From assembly GCA_005884115.1 (NCBI GenBank), contig VAXW01000004.1:62001-126000 (forward strand): a DNA stretch of 64,000 bases. The letters are read 5' to 3'. A program made the position numbers and the translations under genes. Below, piece by piece: positions 50,162 through 58,930 of the stretch. A model generated the notes under the pieces. That model worked only from the letters and a program-made list of their open reading frames with translations. It did not search any database and had not been told where the DNA came from. Within the stretch, counting starts at the first letter, position 1, and every line of letters starts with the position of its first letter. The DNA is from Actinomycetota bacterium (GTDB lineage: Bacteria > Actinomycetota > Thermoleophilia > Solirubrobacterales > Solirubrobacteraceae).

Positions 50162-50743
50162 CTATGAGCCGGCCGCCTCAACAAACTCGAACGGCAGCTC
50201 CTCGGCCACCTCGCGCAGCCTCGGCGCTGCCGCGTCGCGCGCGGAGACGATCAGCTCAGCCGCCGGCAAGGGCCACTCGATGCCGATGTCGGGGTCATCC
50301 CAAGCGATGCCGCGCTCGACGTCCGGGTCGTAGTAGGCGGTCTGCTTGTAGAGGACGTCCGCGACCTCGCTGAGCACGCAGAAGCCGTGCGCGAAGCCGA
50401 CCGGCAGATACAGCTCGCGCATGGTCTCATCGTCGAGCTCGACCGCCTCCCACTCGGCGTACGTGGGCGAGCCGCGGCGCAGGTCGACGGCGACATCGAG
50501 GATGCGCCCGCGCCCGCAGCGCACGAGCTTCGCCACGCCCTCGCCGATGTGGAAGTGCATACCGCGCACCACGCCGCGCACGGAGCGAGAGTGGTTGTCC
50601 TGCACGAACTGCCGCTCCGTCGGCAAGCCGAGCTGCGCGTGCCACTGGCCGCGGTAGGTTTCGCTGAAGAAGCCGCGCTCGTCCGCGTGCACCGCGGGCT
50701 CGACGGCCACGAGGCCGGAGAGGCGAGTGGGCAGGACGCGCAT
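50162..50743 (-). CDS. rfbC: dTDP-4-dehydrorhamnose 3,5-epimerase
   Basis: A 193-residue cupin enzyme of dTDP-rhamnose synthesis. GFFSETYR, QDNHSRSVRGVVRGMHFH with catalytic H63, the DVAVDLRRGSPTY strand and the YKQTAYYDP tyrosine segment (about 132-140) are all present. It acts as a dimer on dTDP-4-keto-6-deoxyglucose. rfbA, rfbB and rfbD are not in the window. It lies 12 bp after a glycosyltransferase gene and begins the surface-polysaccharide region. Confidence 0.92.
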   Translation of the reverse strand: MRVLPTRLSGLVAVEPAVHADERGFFSETYRGQWHAQLGLPTERQFVQDNHSRSVRGVVRGMHFHIGEGVAKLVRCGRGRILDVAVDLRRGSPTYAEWEAVELDDETMRELYLPVGFAHGFCVLSEVADVLYKQTAYYDPDVERGIAWDDPDIGIEWPLPAAELIVSARDAAAPRLREVAEELPFEFVEAAGS

Positions 50744-50755
50744 GGGTGCGAGAGA

Positions 50756-51733
50756 CTAGCTCTCGACCGATTCCCACAGGCGCGAGGGAAAGTAGTCGAG
50801 CACGACATCGTCGAGCATCCCGAAGCGCACCCCCACCCGCAGCATGCGGTCCAGCACGTACATGTCACCGGGCCGCCCGAGCTCCGCGGCCACGAGCTCG
50901 CGTTCGAAGAAGCGCAGGCCCCCGTGGACGAGCGCTCCCGCCCAGCTGAAGGACCCGTGGCGCGGCGGGAAATGGATGGCTCGCGTGACGCCGCCGTCGG
51001 GCTCGTGCTGCTCAAATCCCCCATAGGCGACCTCCGCCCGGCGTTCGCGTGCGAGTGCGAGCAGCCAGGCAACCGCATCTGGTCGCAGGTGATCGTCGTC
51101 GTCGAAGTGGATCAGCCAGCTCCCGCGCGCCTGCCGCGCGGCCTCGTTGCGCGCCATCGTGGCACCCACCAGGCCTTGCACTAGCGGGTCGGGGTGCACG
51201 AACCGCTGGCTCAGGTTCGCGAAGCGGACACGCGGGTCACCCAGCGCCACAACAGACTCGCCGACACCCGCATCGACCGCGTCGCCGATGATCCGCACCT
51301 CGAGGTTGGGGTAGGTCTGGGCCAGCAGCGACGGCAGCGCACGCTCGAGGAGCAACTCCTTGCGCCCAGCGGTCGGAAGCGCCACGGTTATCAGCGGTTC
51401 GGGGTCGCTGTAGGCGGCCTCGTAGGCGTCGCTTGATCGCAGGGCGAACAGGCGGCGGCGATTCTCAGACTCCTCCTCTGCGATTGCGCGCAGCATGGGT
51501 TGCACGCGATCATCGATCGCCGCGCGGGCGGCCTCCGCATGATCCGCTACCTGCGTGATGCCCGCCTCCAGCACGCGCAGCTCATCGAAGGCGCCCGCCA
51601 TCGCAGCTGTCCGCTCCTCGATCGCATGCAGGCGCTGATCGAGCCGCGCGATGCGGTCGCCGAGCGCGTCGAGGCGGCCGACGACCGCGCCAAATCGCCA
51701 CGCAAGTGCCCTTCGAAGCCGCGCGCGGATCAA
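50756..51733 (-). CDS. Family 2 glycosyltransferase with N-terminal coiled coil
   Basis: A 325-residue GT2 enzyme. The first 100 residues are a likely coiled coil (RLDALGDRIARLDQRLHAIE, then ITQVADHAEAARAAID). The GT-A domain starts at ITVALPTAGRKELLLERAL, with IIGDAVD, the metal motif HFDDDDHLRPDA and a C-terminal WAGALVHGG. The start is TTG 51733, which overlaps the acyltransferase stop as TTGA and has GGAG 8 nt upstream. The upstream frame to 52288 is not coding. The sugar is unknown. Confidence 0.82.
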   Translation of the reverse strand: MIRARLRRALAWRFGAVVGRLDALGDRIARLDQRLHAIEERTAAMAGAFDELRVLEAGITQVADHAEAARAAIDDRVQPMLRAIAEEESENRRRLFALRSSDAYEAAYSDPEPLITVALPTAGRKELLLERALPSLLAQTYPNLEVRIIGDAVDAGVGESVVALGDPRVRFANLSQRFVHPDPLVQGLVGATMARNEAARQARGSWLIHFDDDDHLRPDAVAWLLALARERRAEVAYGGFEQHEPDGGVTRAIHFPPRHGSFSWAGALVHGGLRFFERELVAAELGRPGDMYVLDRMLRVGVRFGMLDDVVLDYFPSRLWESVES

Positions 51734-52425
51734 CCCGGATACTCCCGCGCGGGGAGACCCTGGACTCGAGACCCTTCGCGCACATCCGAGAGCACGAGCG
51801 CTCCCGCCGCCACCGTCGCGCGCGCATCGACCCGCACCCCGTTGAGGATGACAGCGCCCATGCCCACGATCACATCGTCGCCCAGCACCGCGCCTCCGCC
51901 CACGTTGACGCCGGGCAGCAACGAGGCGAAGCTGCCGACCTCCACGTGATGCCCAATGAGGGTTCCGCGCGAGATGAGAGTGTGCTCGCCGACGGTCGTC
52001 TGCGCGCCGATCGTCGCACCCGGACCGATGATGCACCCCTCGGCCAGCTGGGCAGAGCGCGACACATGGGCCGCGGGATGCACAATCGTCGCTCCGCGCC
52101 ATCCGAGGGGCTCGAGGCGCGACCAGTGCGCCCGTCGAGCGCCGCCCAACGCGATCGCTGCGCGCACCGAGGCGGAGCGAGGGGACTCGGGCGCGGCCAC
52201 CTCGCACTCGCCGGCCACCAGCCCGACGCGCGAGGCATCGAGCAGCTCGATCAGGCGCGTCACGTTCCAGCCGGCATCCTGCGCCCACTCAGCAACCTCG
52301 GCGGCAAAGGAACCAGTGCCCGCGAGGTGAAGCTCGGCCTCCGCGGCGCGAGCCCTCGTACGTCGACCCGCCCCAACCCTGACCGACGCAGCCACCCGAG
52401 TGGTCGAGCTGTCGGCGCGAGGCAT
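51730..52425 (-). CDS. NeuD-like sugar O-acyltransferase with hexapeptide repeats
   Basis: A 231-residue left-handed beta-helix enzyme. The N-terminal part (LHLAGTGSFAAEVAEWAQDAGWNVT) matches the PglD/NeuD nucleotide-like domain. From about 115 onward hexapeptide repeats appear (STVHPAAHVSRSAQL-type, LAEGCIIGPGATIGAQTTVG, TLIGHHVEVGSFASLLPGV, VIVGMGAVILNGV). These enzymes acetylate sugars. ATG 52425 follows a TAACCT box by 8 nt. Its stop overlaps the GT2 start. Confidence 0.82.
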   Translation of the reverse strand: MPRADSSTTRVAASVRVGAGRRTRARAAEAELHLAGTGSFAAEVAEWAQDAGWNVTRLIELLDASRVGLVAGECEVAAPESPRSASVRAAIALGGARRAHWSRLEPLGWRGATIVHPAAHVSRSAQLAEGCIIGPGATIGAQTTVGEHTLISRGTLIGHHVEVGSFASLLPGVNVGGGAVLGDDVIVGMGAVILNGVRVDARATVAAGALVLSDVREGSRVQGLPAREYPG

Positions 52426-52433
52426 CGCGCCAG

Positions 52434-52467
52434 AGGTTAGCGAGGCCGCGTCGCGCTTACCTATAGT
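52434..52467. promoter_or_regulatory. Divergent promoter region of two glycan operons
   Basis: A leftward TAACCT box (complement of 52434-52439) lies 8 nt before the acyltransferase ATG. A rightward TATAGT (52462-52467) lies 8 nt before the CTG start proposed for the large glycosyltransferase. Both suggest leaderless messages. Confidence 0.4.
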
Positions 52468-52475
52468 CAGCGACC

Positions 52476-55256
52476 CTGAGAACCAGCGTCGTAATTCCCA
52501 CTGTTCGCCCGCGCGCGCTGACCCAGGTGCTTCACGGGCTGCGCCAGCAGACCCACCGTGACTTCGAGGTGGTCGTGGTCGAAGGCCCGCCCGTGGAACG
52601 CGGCGGCGCGCCGATCGACTCCGGGTGGGGGGTGCGCGTCGTGCGCTGCGCCGAGGCCAACGTGTCGCGCGCCCGCAACATCGGGCTGCACGCGGCCGCT
52701 GGCGAGGTGGTCGCGTTCCTCGACGACGATGCCGTCCCACAGCCGACGTGGCTCGCCGAGCTGCTCGCGCCGTATCAGGACCAGCGCGTCGCCGGCAGCG
52801 GAGGAATCGTGCTCGACGGGAATGGATTCTGGCCCTGGTGGGGCTACGCGATGTGTGACCGGCTCGGTCGCGTCAGCTTCACGAGCGACGCGCCGGATGA
52901 GGCATGCCTGAGGCCTGGAGCGGATCCGTTCGCCTATCTCGCCGGCGGCAATATGAGCTTCCGGCGCGAGCACCTGCTGGAAGTGGACGGCTTCGATGAA
53001 GAGCTCGCCTACCTCTACGAAGACCCCGACGTCTGCATGCGCCTGATCGACGCCGGCGCGGTGCTGCGCCCGCTGCAGTCCGCCCCCGTTTACCACCGCA
53101 GCCTCCCAAGCGCCGTCCGAGGGACAAGCCGGGTTCCATCCGATCCTTTGCTGCCGATGCGCAGTCTCACCTACTTCGCCTTGCGCCATGGGCGCCGATA
53201 CCCGCCCGGGCAGGTCGACGCCGCCATCGAGGAGCGCGCACGAGCACTGCGCTCCGCCGCGGATGGGGCGCGGCGCATCGGTGAGCTCGACGCGCGCGCG
53301 CACGCCCGCTTCCTGGCGCGCCTGTCCGAGGGCGAAGCCGCCGGACGCCAGGGCGCGACTAAGGACGGCGGCCAGCGCGCCCGTCCCCCGGATCGGGAAT
53401 CGCCGTCGTTCGGGCCGTTTCGGCTCACGCGCAAGCCGCGGGGCGCGCTGCGAATCTGCGTGCTCGCGCCCCTGAGCTCCGACGGCGGCGGCGGGGGCAT
53501 TGGGCGCGTCGCCGATGAGACCACACGCGCCCTGGCCGCGCGCGGACATGAGCCACACGTGATCTCGCTCAGCGAGCGCGAGGCCGGGGTCGAGCTGATG
53601 GCCGGCGTCTGGCACCACAAGCTGCGTTCAGTCGATCTCCGGCACCCCTCCCTTCGCACGAGCCCGATCGCCGCGGAGCTGTACGCCGCTGCGACCAAGT
53701 ACCACGCCGTGCGGAAGCTGCACGAGCGCGCGACGGTGGACCTCGTGGTCGCCACCACCTGGCTGGGCGAGGGGCTGCTGTGCGTGCTCGATCCCCGCTT
53801 GACGACCGCGACGCGGCTCGTAACGCCGGTCGGGCGGATCGCTGAAATGCACGCCGCGGACGGCGCCCAGGATCGCCCGACCTCGCTCGGGCGACTGGAA
53901 CGCGCCGTGCTCGAGCGCTCCCGGCACATCCAGTCCGCCAGCGAGGCCATCTTCCTCGAGATTGAGTCCGCCCTCGGCCTCACCCTGCCACCCGCCCACA
54001 TCACCCCTCTCGGGACGGGCGACCGCGCTGGCGTCTCTCCGGAACGCTTCGCAGCAGCCGGCGAGGTCGAGGTCCTGTTCGTAGGTCGTCTCGAGCCGCG
54101 TAAGGGCACAGATGTGCTGCTCGCCGCAGCACGCGACCTCGTCCGTGAGCACCCCGACACCGTGTTCGCCATTGTGGGCGCCGACAACCCGCACGCCGCG
54201 GGGTTCGGCGAGCGGATGCGCGCGTATGTAAGCGAGGACGCAGCGCTGTCCCAGCGCGTACGGTTCCTGGGAGCGGTCCCCGACGAGCGGCTGTGGCGGA
54301 TCTACGCGGGCGCCGACATCGTGTGCGCTCCCTCGCGCTACGAGTCCTACTGCAACGTGCTCGTCGAGGCCTTGATGTCCGGCAAGCCTGCCGTCGCCTG
54401 CCTGGCCGGCGGAATGCCCGAGGTCGTCGAGCACGATCGCAACGGCCTGCTCGCGGCGCCAGGCGACGTCGAGTCGCTGCGCACATGCCTCAGCCGCCTG
54501 ATCGCCGATCGCGCGCTGCGCGACCGCTTCGGCCGCCGCTCGCGCGAGCTGTACGAGCTCAAGCACAGCCCCGCACGCATCGCCGAGCGCACCGGGCGCG
54601 CCTTCCGCGAGATGGCGGACGCCGGCGTGCGGCGTCGGGCGGCGGAAGCGCGTGACGGCGAGGGGAGGAGCGACACGGACGCCGACGCCATGCTCGAATT
54701 TGATCTCGCGCGCGCGATCGCCCAGATCTGCGAGCTCGACGCGCATGGCGCCAATGAGGTGGCGCACGCTCTGTGCGAGGAGCGCCTACAGCCCGTCGCC
54801 TACATCTCCGAGGCGGTCGCCGACTGGCGCAAATCCGACCTCGAGTTCCTGCAGACGATCTATCGCGCGGTGCTCTCGCGCGAGCTCGACGCCGACGGCC
54901 GGGGGCGCTGGGCCGAGCACCTGCAGGCCGGCGGCTCGCGCTTCGACGTGCTCAACGAGGTTGCGGCATCGGCGGAGGCTCGGGCGCACAGCGTTCCCGA
55001 GCACCTCGGCGCCGAAGTGCTCGAATGCCACCGCCGCGCGATCTACAAGCGCGCGATGGAGGCGTGGACGCTCGCCGACGACGGCTTTCTCGCGTGCCTT
55101 CACCTCGCGGTTCTGGGACGCGCCGCCGCCAAGGAGTGGATAACCGCAAACCTAGGCAGCCTGGAGGCCGGGCACTCGCGGAGCAGCGTCGCGCAGCAGC
55201 TCGCCGAATCGCCGGAGGCGCGGTCCTACGCGATGCCGACCGACTGGGTGCCCTGA
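52476..55256 (+). CDS. Fused GT2-GT4 glycosyltransferase with C-terminal DUF4214
   Basis: A three-part protein of about 926 residues. The N-terminal GT2 domain needs the strand SVVIPTVRPRALTQVL, encoded from 52485, so the start must lie upstream of the first GTG (52527). The only near-cognate codon after the in-frame stop at 52464 is CTG 52476. The GT2 part has VAFLDDDAVPQP and ends near residue 290. A GT4/GT-B domain follows, with APLSSDGGGGGIGRV, VLFVGRLEPRKGTDVLLAA and APSRYESYCNVLVEALMSGKP. The last 200 residues match DUF4214 (FLQTIYRAVLSRELDADGRGRW). The protein may add two sugars in sequence. Confidence 0.82.
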   Translation: MRTSVVIPTVRPRALTQVLHGLRQQTHRDFEVVVVEGPPVERGGAPIDSGWGVRVVRCAEANVSRARNIGLHAAAGEVVAFLDDDAVPQPTWLAELLAPYQDQRVAGSGGIVLDGNGFWPWWGYAMCDRLGRVSFTSDAPDEACLRPGADPFAYLAGGNMSFRREHLLEVDGFDEELAYLYEDPDVCMRLIDAGAVLRPLQSAPVYHRSLPSAVRGTSRVPSDPLLPMRSLTYFALRHGRRYPPGQVDAAIEERARALRSAADGARRIGELDARAHARFLARLSEGEAAGRQGATKDGGQRARPPDRESPSFGPFRLTRKPRGALRICVLAPLSSDGGGGGIGRVADETTRALAARGHEPHVISLSEREAGVELMAGVWHHKLRSVDLRHPSLRTSPIAAELYAAATKYHAVRKLHERATVDLVVATTWLGEGLLCVLDPRLTTATRLVTPVGRIAEMHAADGAQDRPTSLGRLERAVLERSRHIQSASEAIFLEIESALGLTLPPAHITPLGTGDRAGVSPERFAAAGEVEVLFVGRLEPRKGTDVLLAAARDLVREHPDTVFAIVGADNPHAAGFGERMRAYVSEDAALSQRVRFLGAVPDERLWRIYAGADIVCAPSRYESYCNVLVEALMSGKPAVACLAGGMPEVVEHDRNGLLAAPGDVESLRTCLSRLIADRALRDRFGRRSRELYELKHSPARIAERTGRAFREMADAGVRRRAAEARDGEGRSDTDADAMLEFDLARAIAQICELDAHGANEVAHALCEERLQPVAYISEAVADWRKSDLEFLQTIYRAVLSRELDADGRGRWAEHLQAGGSRFDVLNEVAASAEARAHSVPEHLGAEVLECHRRAIYKRAMEAWTLADDGFLACLHLAVLGRAAAKEWITANLGSLEAGHSRSSVAQQLAESPEARSYAMPTDWVP

Positions 55257-55262
55257 GGCCGC

Positions 55263-56759
55263 TCAGTGACGGCGGTGGCGACGCTTGTGCTTGCGCGCCC
55301 GGTGCCGCTTCGAGGCATGGTGGCGATGACTGCCACTGGCCGTACGAGACCCACCGTGCGCTTTCGAGTGCGACGACCCCGAGCGCGACGCCGCCACGTG
55401 GTTGATCGTGATGCTCGTTTCCGAGACGTTCCGCTGTTTGTCGTAGGCAAGGAACGCAAGCGTGTGACGGCCGAGAGCGATGTGCTTCGCGCCCTGCCAG
55501 GTGAGCACCCCGGAGAGCGTCGTGGGGTAGGTGTGTTCGCCAAAGTTGCGTATCAGCTTGCCGTCGACCCGCAGTGTTATGCGGAACACGCCGACCGAGC
55601 TTGTGGCAGTGACGTGAATCGGCAGCGGGCCCGAATAGGTGATTTTGTTGGCAGGTGAGAGCACATTGATGCGTGGTCCCGTGAACACACCGCACGATTC
55701 GTGCAGCTGGTCGCCGTTCTGCACGTACGAGCGCATCGAGGCGAACGCCGGCTTGCGCGACCCGTTGGTGCGGACCAGTCCCGAGACGATCCCGCGTTCG
55801 TCCAGCAGCGGGAACCACAGCGCCACCTGCACGTACGGGTCCTGAGCGAGGCAGTGGTAGGCCTGGCTGAGGTAGGTGGCCTGCTGTTCGGGCGTCACGC
55901 CTTCGGGCTTCTGGCCGGCCCAGGCACCTTCCGAGCAGACCGCAGAGGTCGTGCGCCAGCTCGCCTCCGTCATCCAGACCGGCTTGTCGTCCCCGTTGGC
56001 GAGCATCACCGCGCGCACCTCGCGGTAGGCAAGGAAGGAGTCGGGGATCATGCGGTTGTCGGGCCCGCGCAGAAAGTCGTACGGGGAGAGGATGTCGCAC
56101 GCCGTGTCCGTGTGCACCCCGACCGCGTCGAAGAATCCCTTGCCGCCCGCCGCGTATACGCCTTCGACGAACGCGTAGTCGTTCCCCGTGAGACCGCCAA
56201 GGATCACCTGGGCATTCGGATCGGCGGCCTTGATAGCCGGGTATGAAGCCCGCAGCAGCTGCGCGTAGCTGCCGGGGTCGGGCGCTCCCGTCCACCAGCG
56301 CGGTTCGTCCTCCTCATTCCAGATCTCATACGCCGTCACCCTGCCGCTCAGCCGCTGCGCGAGCCCGGCGACGAAGGCCGCGTAGTCCTGCGCGCTGGCC
56401 GGGGGAGCGTGCCGGTCGCTCGAGCCGGTCTCCCAGCTGGGCGTGTCGACGACGTCGAGGATGACTTTCGTCCCAGCCGGCAGTTCCCGGTGCAGCCGTT
56501 CGTACGCGGCGAACCAGAGCGCGTTGTAGTTACCTCGAGACGGCTCCAGTTCGGGCCATGCCACGAACATGCGCACCCAGTGCGTGGCGAGCGTGCGGAT
56601 GTCGGAGACCTCGGCCGCGGTCCCGCCGCCCACGTTTACGCCTGCTTCGGCGCCGAGGGCTCCAGGCGTGGTCACAGCGCCGCCGGCCGTCGCGATCGCT
56701 GACGTCGCGAGAGCGCTCCAGCACAGCCGCCGGGCGACCGCGCGCAGGCTCGGCTTCAC
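55263..56759 (-). CDS. Exported clan GH-A glycoside hydrolase (GH39-like) with basic tail
   Basis: A 498-residue exported protein. The signal region covers about 1-37. The TIM-barrel shows VRMFVAWPELEPSRGNYN, acid/base glutamate in YEIWNEEDEPRWW, and nucleophile in VWMTEASW. Residues 345-455 form an Ig-like or carbohydrate-binding beta domain (INVLSPANKITYSGPLPIHV). The end is a low-complexity tail rich in Ser, His, Arg and Lys (HRHHASKRHRARKHKRRHRRH). The start is GTG 56759, with AAGGAAGG upstream. It may trim the exported glycan or tether it. Confidence 0.8.
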   Translation of the reverse strand: MKPSLRAVARRLCWSALATSAIATAGGAVTTPGALGAEAGVNVGGGTAAEVSDIRTLATHWVRMFVAWPELEPSRGNYNALWFAAYERLHRELPAGTKVILDVVDTPSWETGSSDRHAPPASAQDYAAFVAGLAQRLSGRVTAYEIWNEEDEPRWWTGAPDPGSYAQLLRASYPAIKAADPNAQVILGGLTGNDYAFVEGVYAAGGKGFFDAVGVHTDTACDILSPYDFLRGPDNRMIPDSFLAYREVRAVMLANGDDKPVWMTEASWRTTSAVCSEGAWAGQKPEGVTPEQQATYLSQAYHCLAQDPYVQVALWFPLLDERGIVSGLVRTNGSRKPAFASMRSYVQNGDQLHESCGVFTGPRINVLSPANKITYSGPLPIHVTATSSVGVFRITLRVDGKLIRNFGEHTYPTTLSGVLTWQGAKHIALGRHTLAFLAYDKQRNVSETSITINHVAASRSGSSHSKAHGGSRTASGSHRHHASKRHRARKHKRRHRRH

Positions 56760-56882
56760 TGTCCTCGTGCCTTCCTTCGCGGTCCTCGCCTTCACACTCG
56801 CACAGTCGACGCAGCGGCTGCCGTGCTTGACCGAGAGCCCGCCATGATCGACACACGGTCCGGCCGCCTGTGGCGCCGGGCC

Positions 56883-56888
56883 TATAGT
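56883..56888 (+). promoter_or_regulatory. Probable -10 box of a leaderless transcript
   Basis: TATAGT ends exactly 6 nt before ATG 56895 of the phosphopantetheinyl transferase gene, with no ribosome site between. It is the clearest of the recurrent cases in this window. Confidence 0.6.
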
Positions 56889-56894
56889 GCGGCG

Positions 56895-57680
56895 ATGGCC
56901 AGCCGCACTCGCCCGCTTGACCCAGGCTCCACGGCGTGCGTTGGCAGCTGGCCGGCGCGGCCGCGGCTCCCGGAGCTGAGCGCCGGCCAGGTCCACGTGT
57001 GGCTGGCGCAGCTCGACGACGAGAACGTCGCGCAGCTCGTCGCCGCGCTCTCGCCGGATGAGCACAAACGCGCTGCCCGGGTCCTCGACCAGCGCAAGCG
57101 AACGCGGTGGATGCGCGCTCACGGCGTGCTGCGCGCGCTGCTGGGCCTCTACACCGGCCTCGATGCAAGCGTGCTGCGCTTCGGTGAGGAGGCAAACGGC
57201 AAGCCCAGGCTGCTGCCGGGTGATGGCGGCTTGACGGCCGCATACGAGGGCACACAAACGCTCCCGTCGTTCAACATCTCACACTCCGGGTCGCTAGCTC
57301 TGCTCGCATTCACGGCGGACGGCGAGGTCGGCGTCGACATCGAGCTCTCAGCTCATCGAGCGATCGACGAGGCGGCCGTGGCCGGGCGTGTGCTCGGGGA
57401 GCGCGAGACCGAGCGCTTGCGCGCGCTCGAGCCCGCGAGGCGACGGCAGGAGTTCCTGCGCGCGTGGACCCGCCAGGAGGCGCGGGCGAAGTGCACTGGC
57501 GCTGGGCTGGCCCTCGCGCGGGCCGGTCAAGAGCGCGGCGCCGGGCGCTGGGAGCCGTGGAGCGCCAGCCTGGACATGGGCCCCGGCTGCGCCGCTTCGC
57601 TGGCGCTCGAGCACGAGCCCGGCCGGCTGCACTGCTGGAATTGGAACCCAGCGCGGTTGCTACCGTTCTGTGGCCTTTGA
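56895..57680 (+). CDS. 4'-phosphopantetheinyl transferase, Sfp type
   Basis: A 261-residue enzyme that moves phosphopantetheine from CoA to carrier proteins. Motifs in order: FNISHSGSLALLA, GVDIE with metal Asp and Glu, and WTRQEARAKCTGAG (usual WxxKEAxxK, with Gln for the first Lys). The C-terminal part (VASLDMGPGCAASLALEHE-like) closes the second half. The start is ATG 56895, placed by the TATAGT box; a longer frame from 56823 crosses that promoter. Its stop overlaps a TTG start of the ABC gene (TTGA). No carrier protein or synthase is encoded nearby. Confidence 0.87.
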   Translation: MASRTRPLDPGSTACVGSWPARPRLPELSAGQVHVWLAQLDDENVAQLVAALSPDEHKRAARVLDQRKRTRWMRAHGVLRALLGLYTGLDASVLRFGEEANGKPRLLPGDGGLTAAYEGTQTLPSFNISHSGSLALLAFTADGEVGVDIELSAHRAIDEAAVAGRVLGERETERLRALEPARRRQEFLRAWTRQEARAKCTGAGLALARAGQERGAGRWEPWSASLDMGPGCAASLALEHEPGRLHCWNWNPARLLPFCGL

Positions 57681-58930
57681 CCTCGACCGCCCCACGAGTT
57701 GCAGTCGTGCCGACGGCTGCCGAGCCCCGGGCTCCCGCCGTCTCGGTGCAGGGCGTCAGCAAGGCCTTCAAGCTGCCCCACCGGCAGTACCACACGCTCA
57801 AGGAGCGTGCGCTGCACCCCTTTCATTCGCGCACGTTCGATGTCCTGCAGGCGGTCGACAACGTCAGCTTCCATGTCGCTCCGGGTGAGTTCTTCGGCAT
57901 CGTCGGTCGCAACGGCAGCGGCAAGAGCACGCTCTTGAAGTGCGTCGCGGGGATCTACGGAATCGATCACGGCGAGCTGTACGTGCGCGGCCGGCTGTCG
58001 CCGTTCATCGAGTTGGGCGTCGGCTTCAACCCCGACCTCACCGCGCGCGACAACGTCGCCATCAACGCGATCATGCTCGGCCTCACGCGCCAGCAGGCAC
58101 GCGAGCGCTTCGACGAGATCATCGCGTTCGCAGAACTGGAGGAGTTCCTCGACCTGCGCCTGAAGAACTACTCCTCGGGCATGATCGTGCGGCTCGCGTT
58201 CTCGATCGCGATCCAGGTCGATGCCGAGATCCTGCTCATAGACGAGGTGCTCGCCGTCGGCGACGCCACCTTTCAACAGAAGTGCTTCGACGAGTTCCAC
58301 CGGCTCAAGGCCGAGGGCCGCACGATCCTGTTCGTCACCCACAGCATGGGCGACGTGCAGCGCTTCTGCGACCGCGCGATGCTGCTCGAGCGCGGGCACG
58401 TCGTGGACATCGGCGACCCGGCTACGGTCGCGCGCCGCTACAACGAGATCAACTTCGGCCAGGTTCTCCCAGGCTCCGAAGGGGCGCGCTCCACGCGCGC
58501 TGTGGAGAAGCCGGCCGAGATCCTTGACGCCTGGTTCGAGGACCCTGCGGGGCTCAGGATCGCGGCGGTCGCGCAGGACCAGCCTTGCTGCGCTTGCATC
58601 CGCGTCCATTTCAGCCAAGCGCAGGACGATCCGATCTTCGGCGTGGCCCTGCGCAACGAGACCGGACACACCGTCTTCGCCACCACGACCGCACTTGAGT
58701 ACGGCCCGACCGGCAAGTTCACCGCCGGCCAAACGACCACCGTCCGCCTGCGCTTCGAGAACTGGCTCACGGCGGGGCGCTACAACCTCACCCCCTCCGT
58801 CGCTCGTAACGGGCGCGGAGACGACGTCTTCGACCTGCGCGAGGACGCGGTGTCGCTGGTCGTACACGGCGACATGTCGGCGGTCGGCATCGCGCGACTG
58901 CCCCACGGCTTCGAGTTGGAGCGAACGTGA
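57677..58930 (+). CDS. ABC exporter ATPase, Wzt/TagH-like with C-terminal glycan-binding domain
   Basis: About 417 residues from TTG 57677 (overlapping the previous stop as TTGA), or 407 from GTG 57707. Walker A GRNGSGKST, the signature YSSGMIVRLAFS and Walker B ILLIDEVLAVGD are complete. Residues after about 285 form a beta-rich Wzt-type domain (DDPIFGVALRNETGHTVF, LRFENWLTAGRYNLTPSV), which in O-antigen systems recognises the capped glycan. It pairs with the permease that follows, with overlapping GTGA. Confidence 0.9.
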   Translation: MTSTAPRVAVVPTAAEPRAPAVSVQGVSKAFKLPHRQYHTLKERALHPFHSRTFDVLQAVDNVSFHVAPGEFFGIVGRNGSGKSTLLKCVAGIYGIDHGELYVRGRLSPFIELGVGFNPDLTARDNVAINAIMLGLTRQQARERFDEIIAFAELEEFLDLRLKNYSSGMIVRLAFSIAIQVDAEILLIDEVLAVGDATFQQKCFDEFHRLKAEGRTILFVTHSMGDVQRFCDRAMLLERGHVVDIGDPATVARRYNEINFGQVLPGSEGARSTRAVEKPAEILDAWFEDPAGLRIAAVAQDQPCCACIRVHFSQAQDDPIFGVALRNETGHTVFATTTALEYGPTGKFTAGQTTTVRLRFENWLTAGRYNLTPSVARNGRGDDVFDLREDAVSLVVHGDMSAVGIARLPHGFELERT

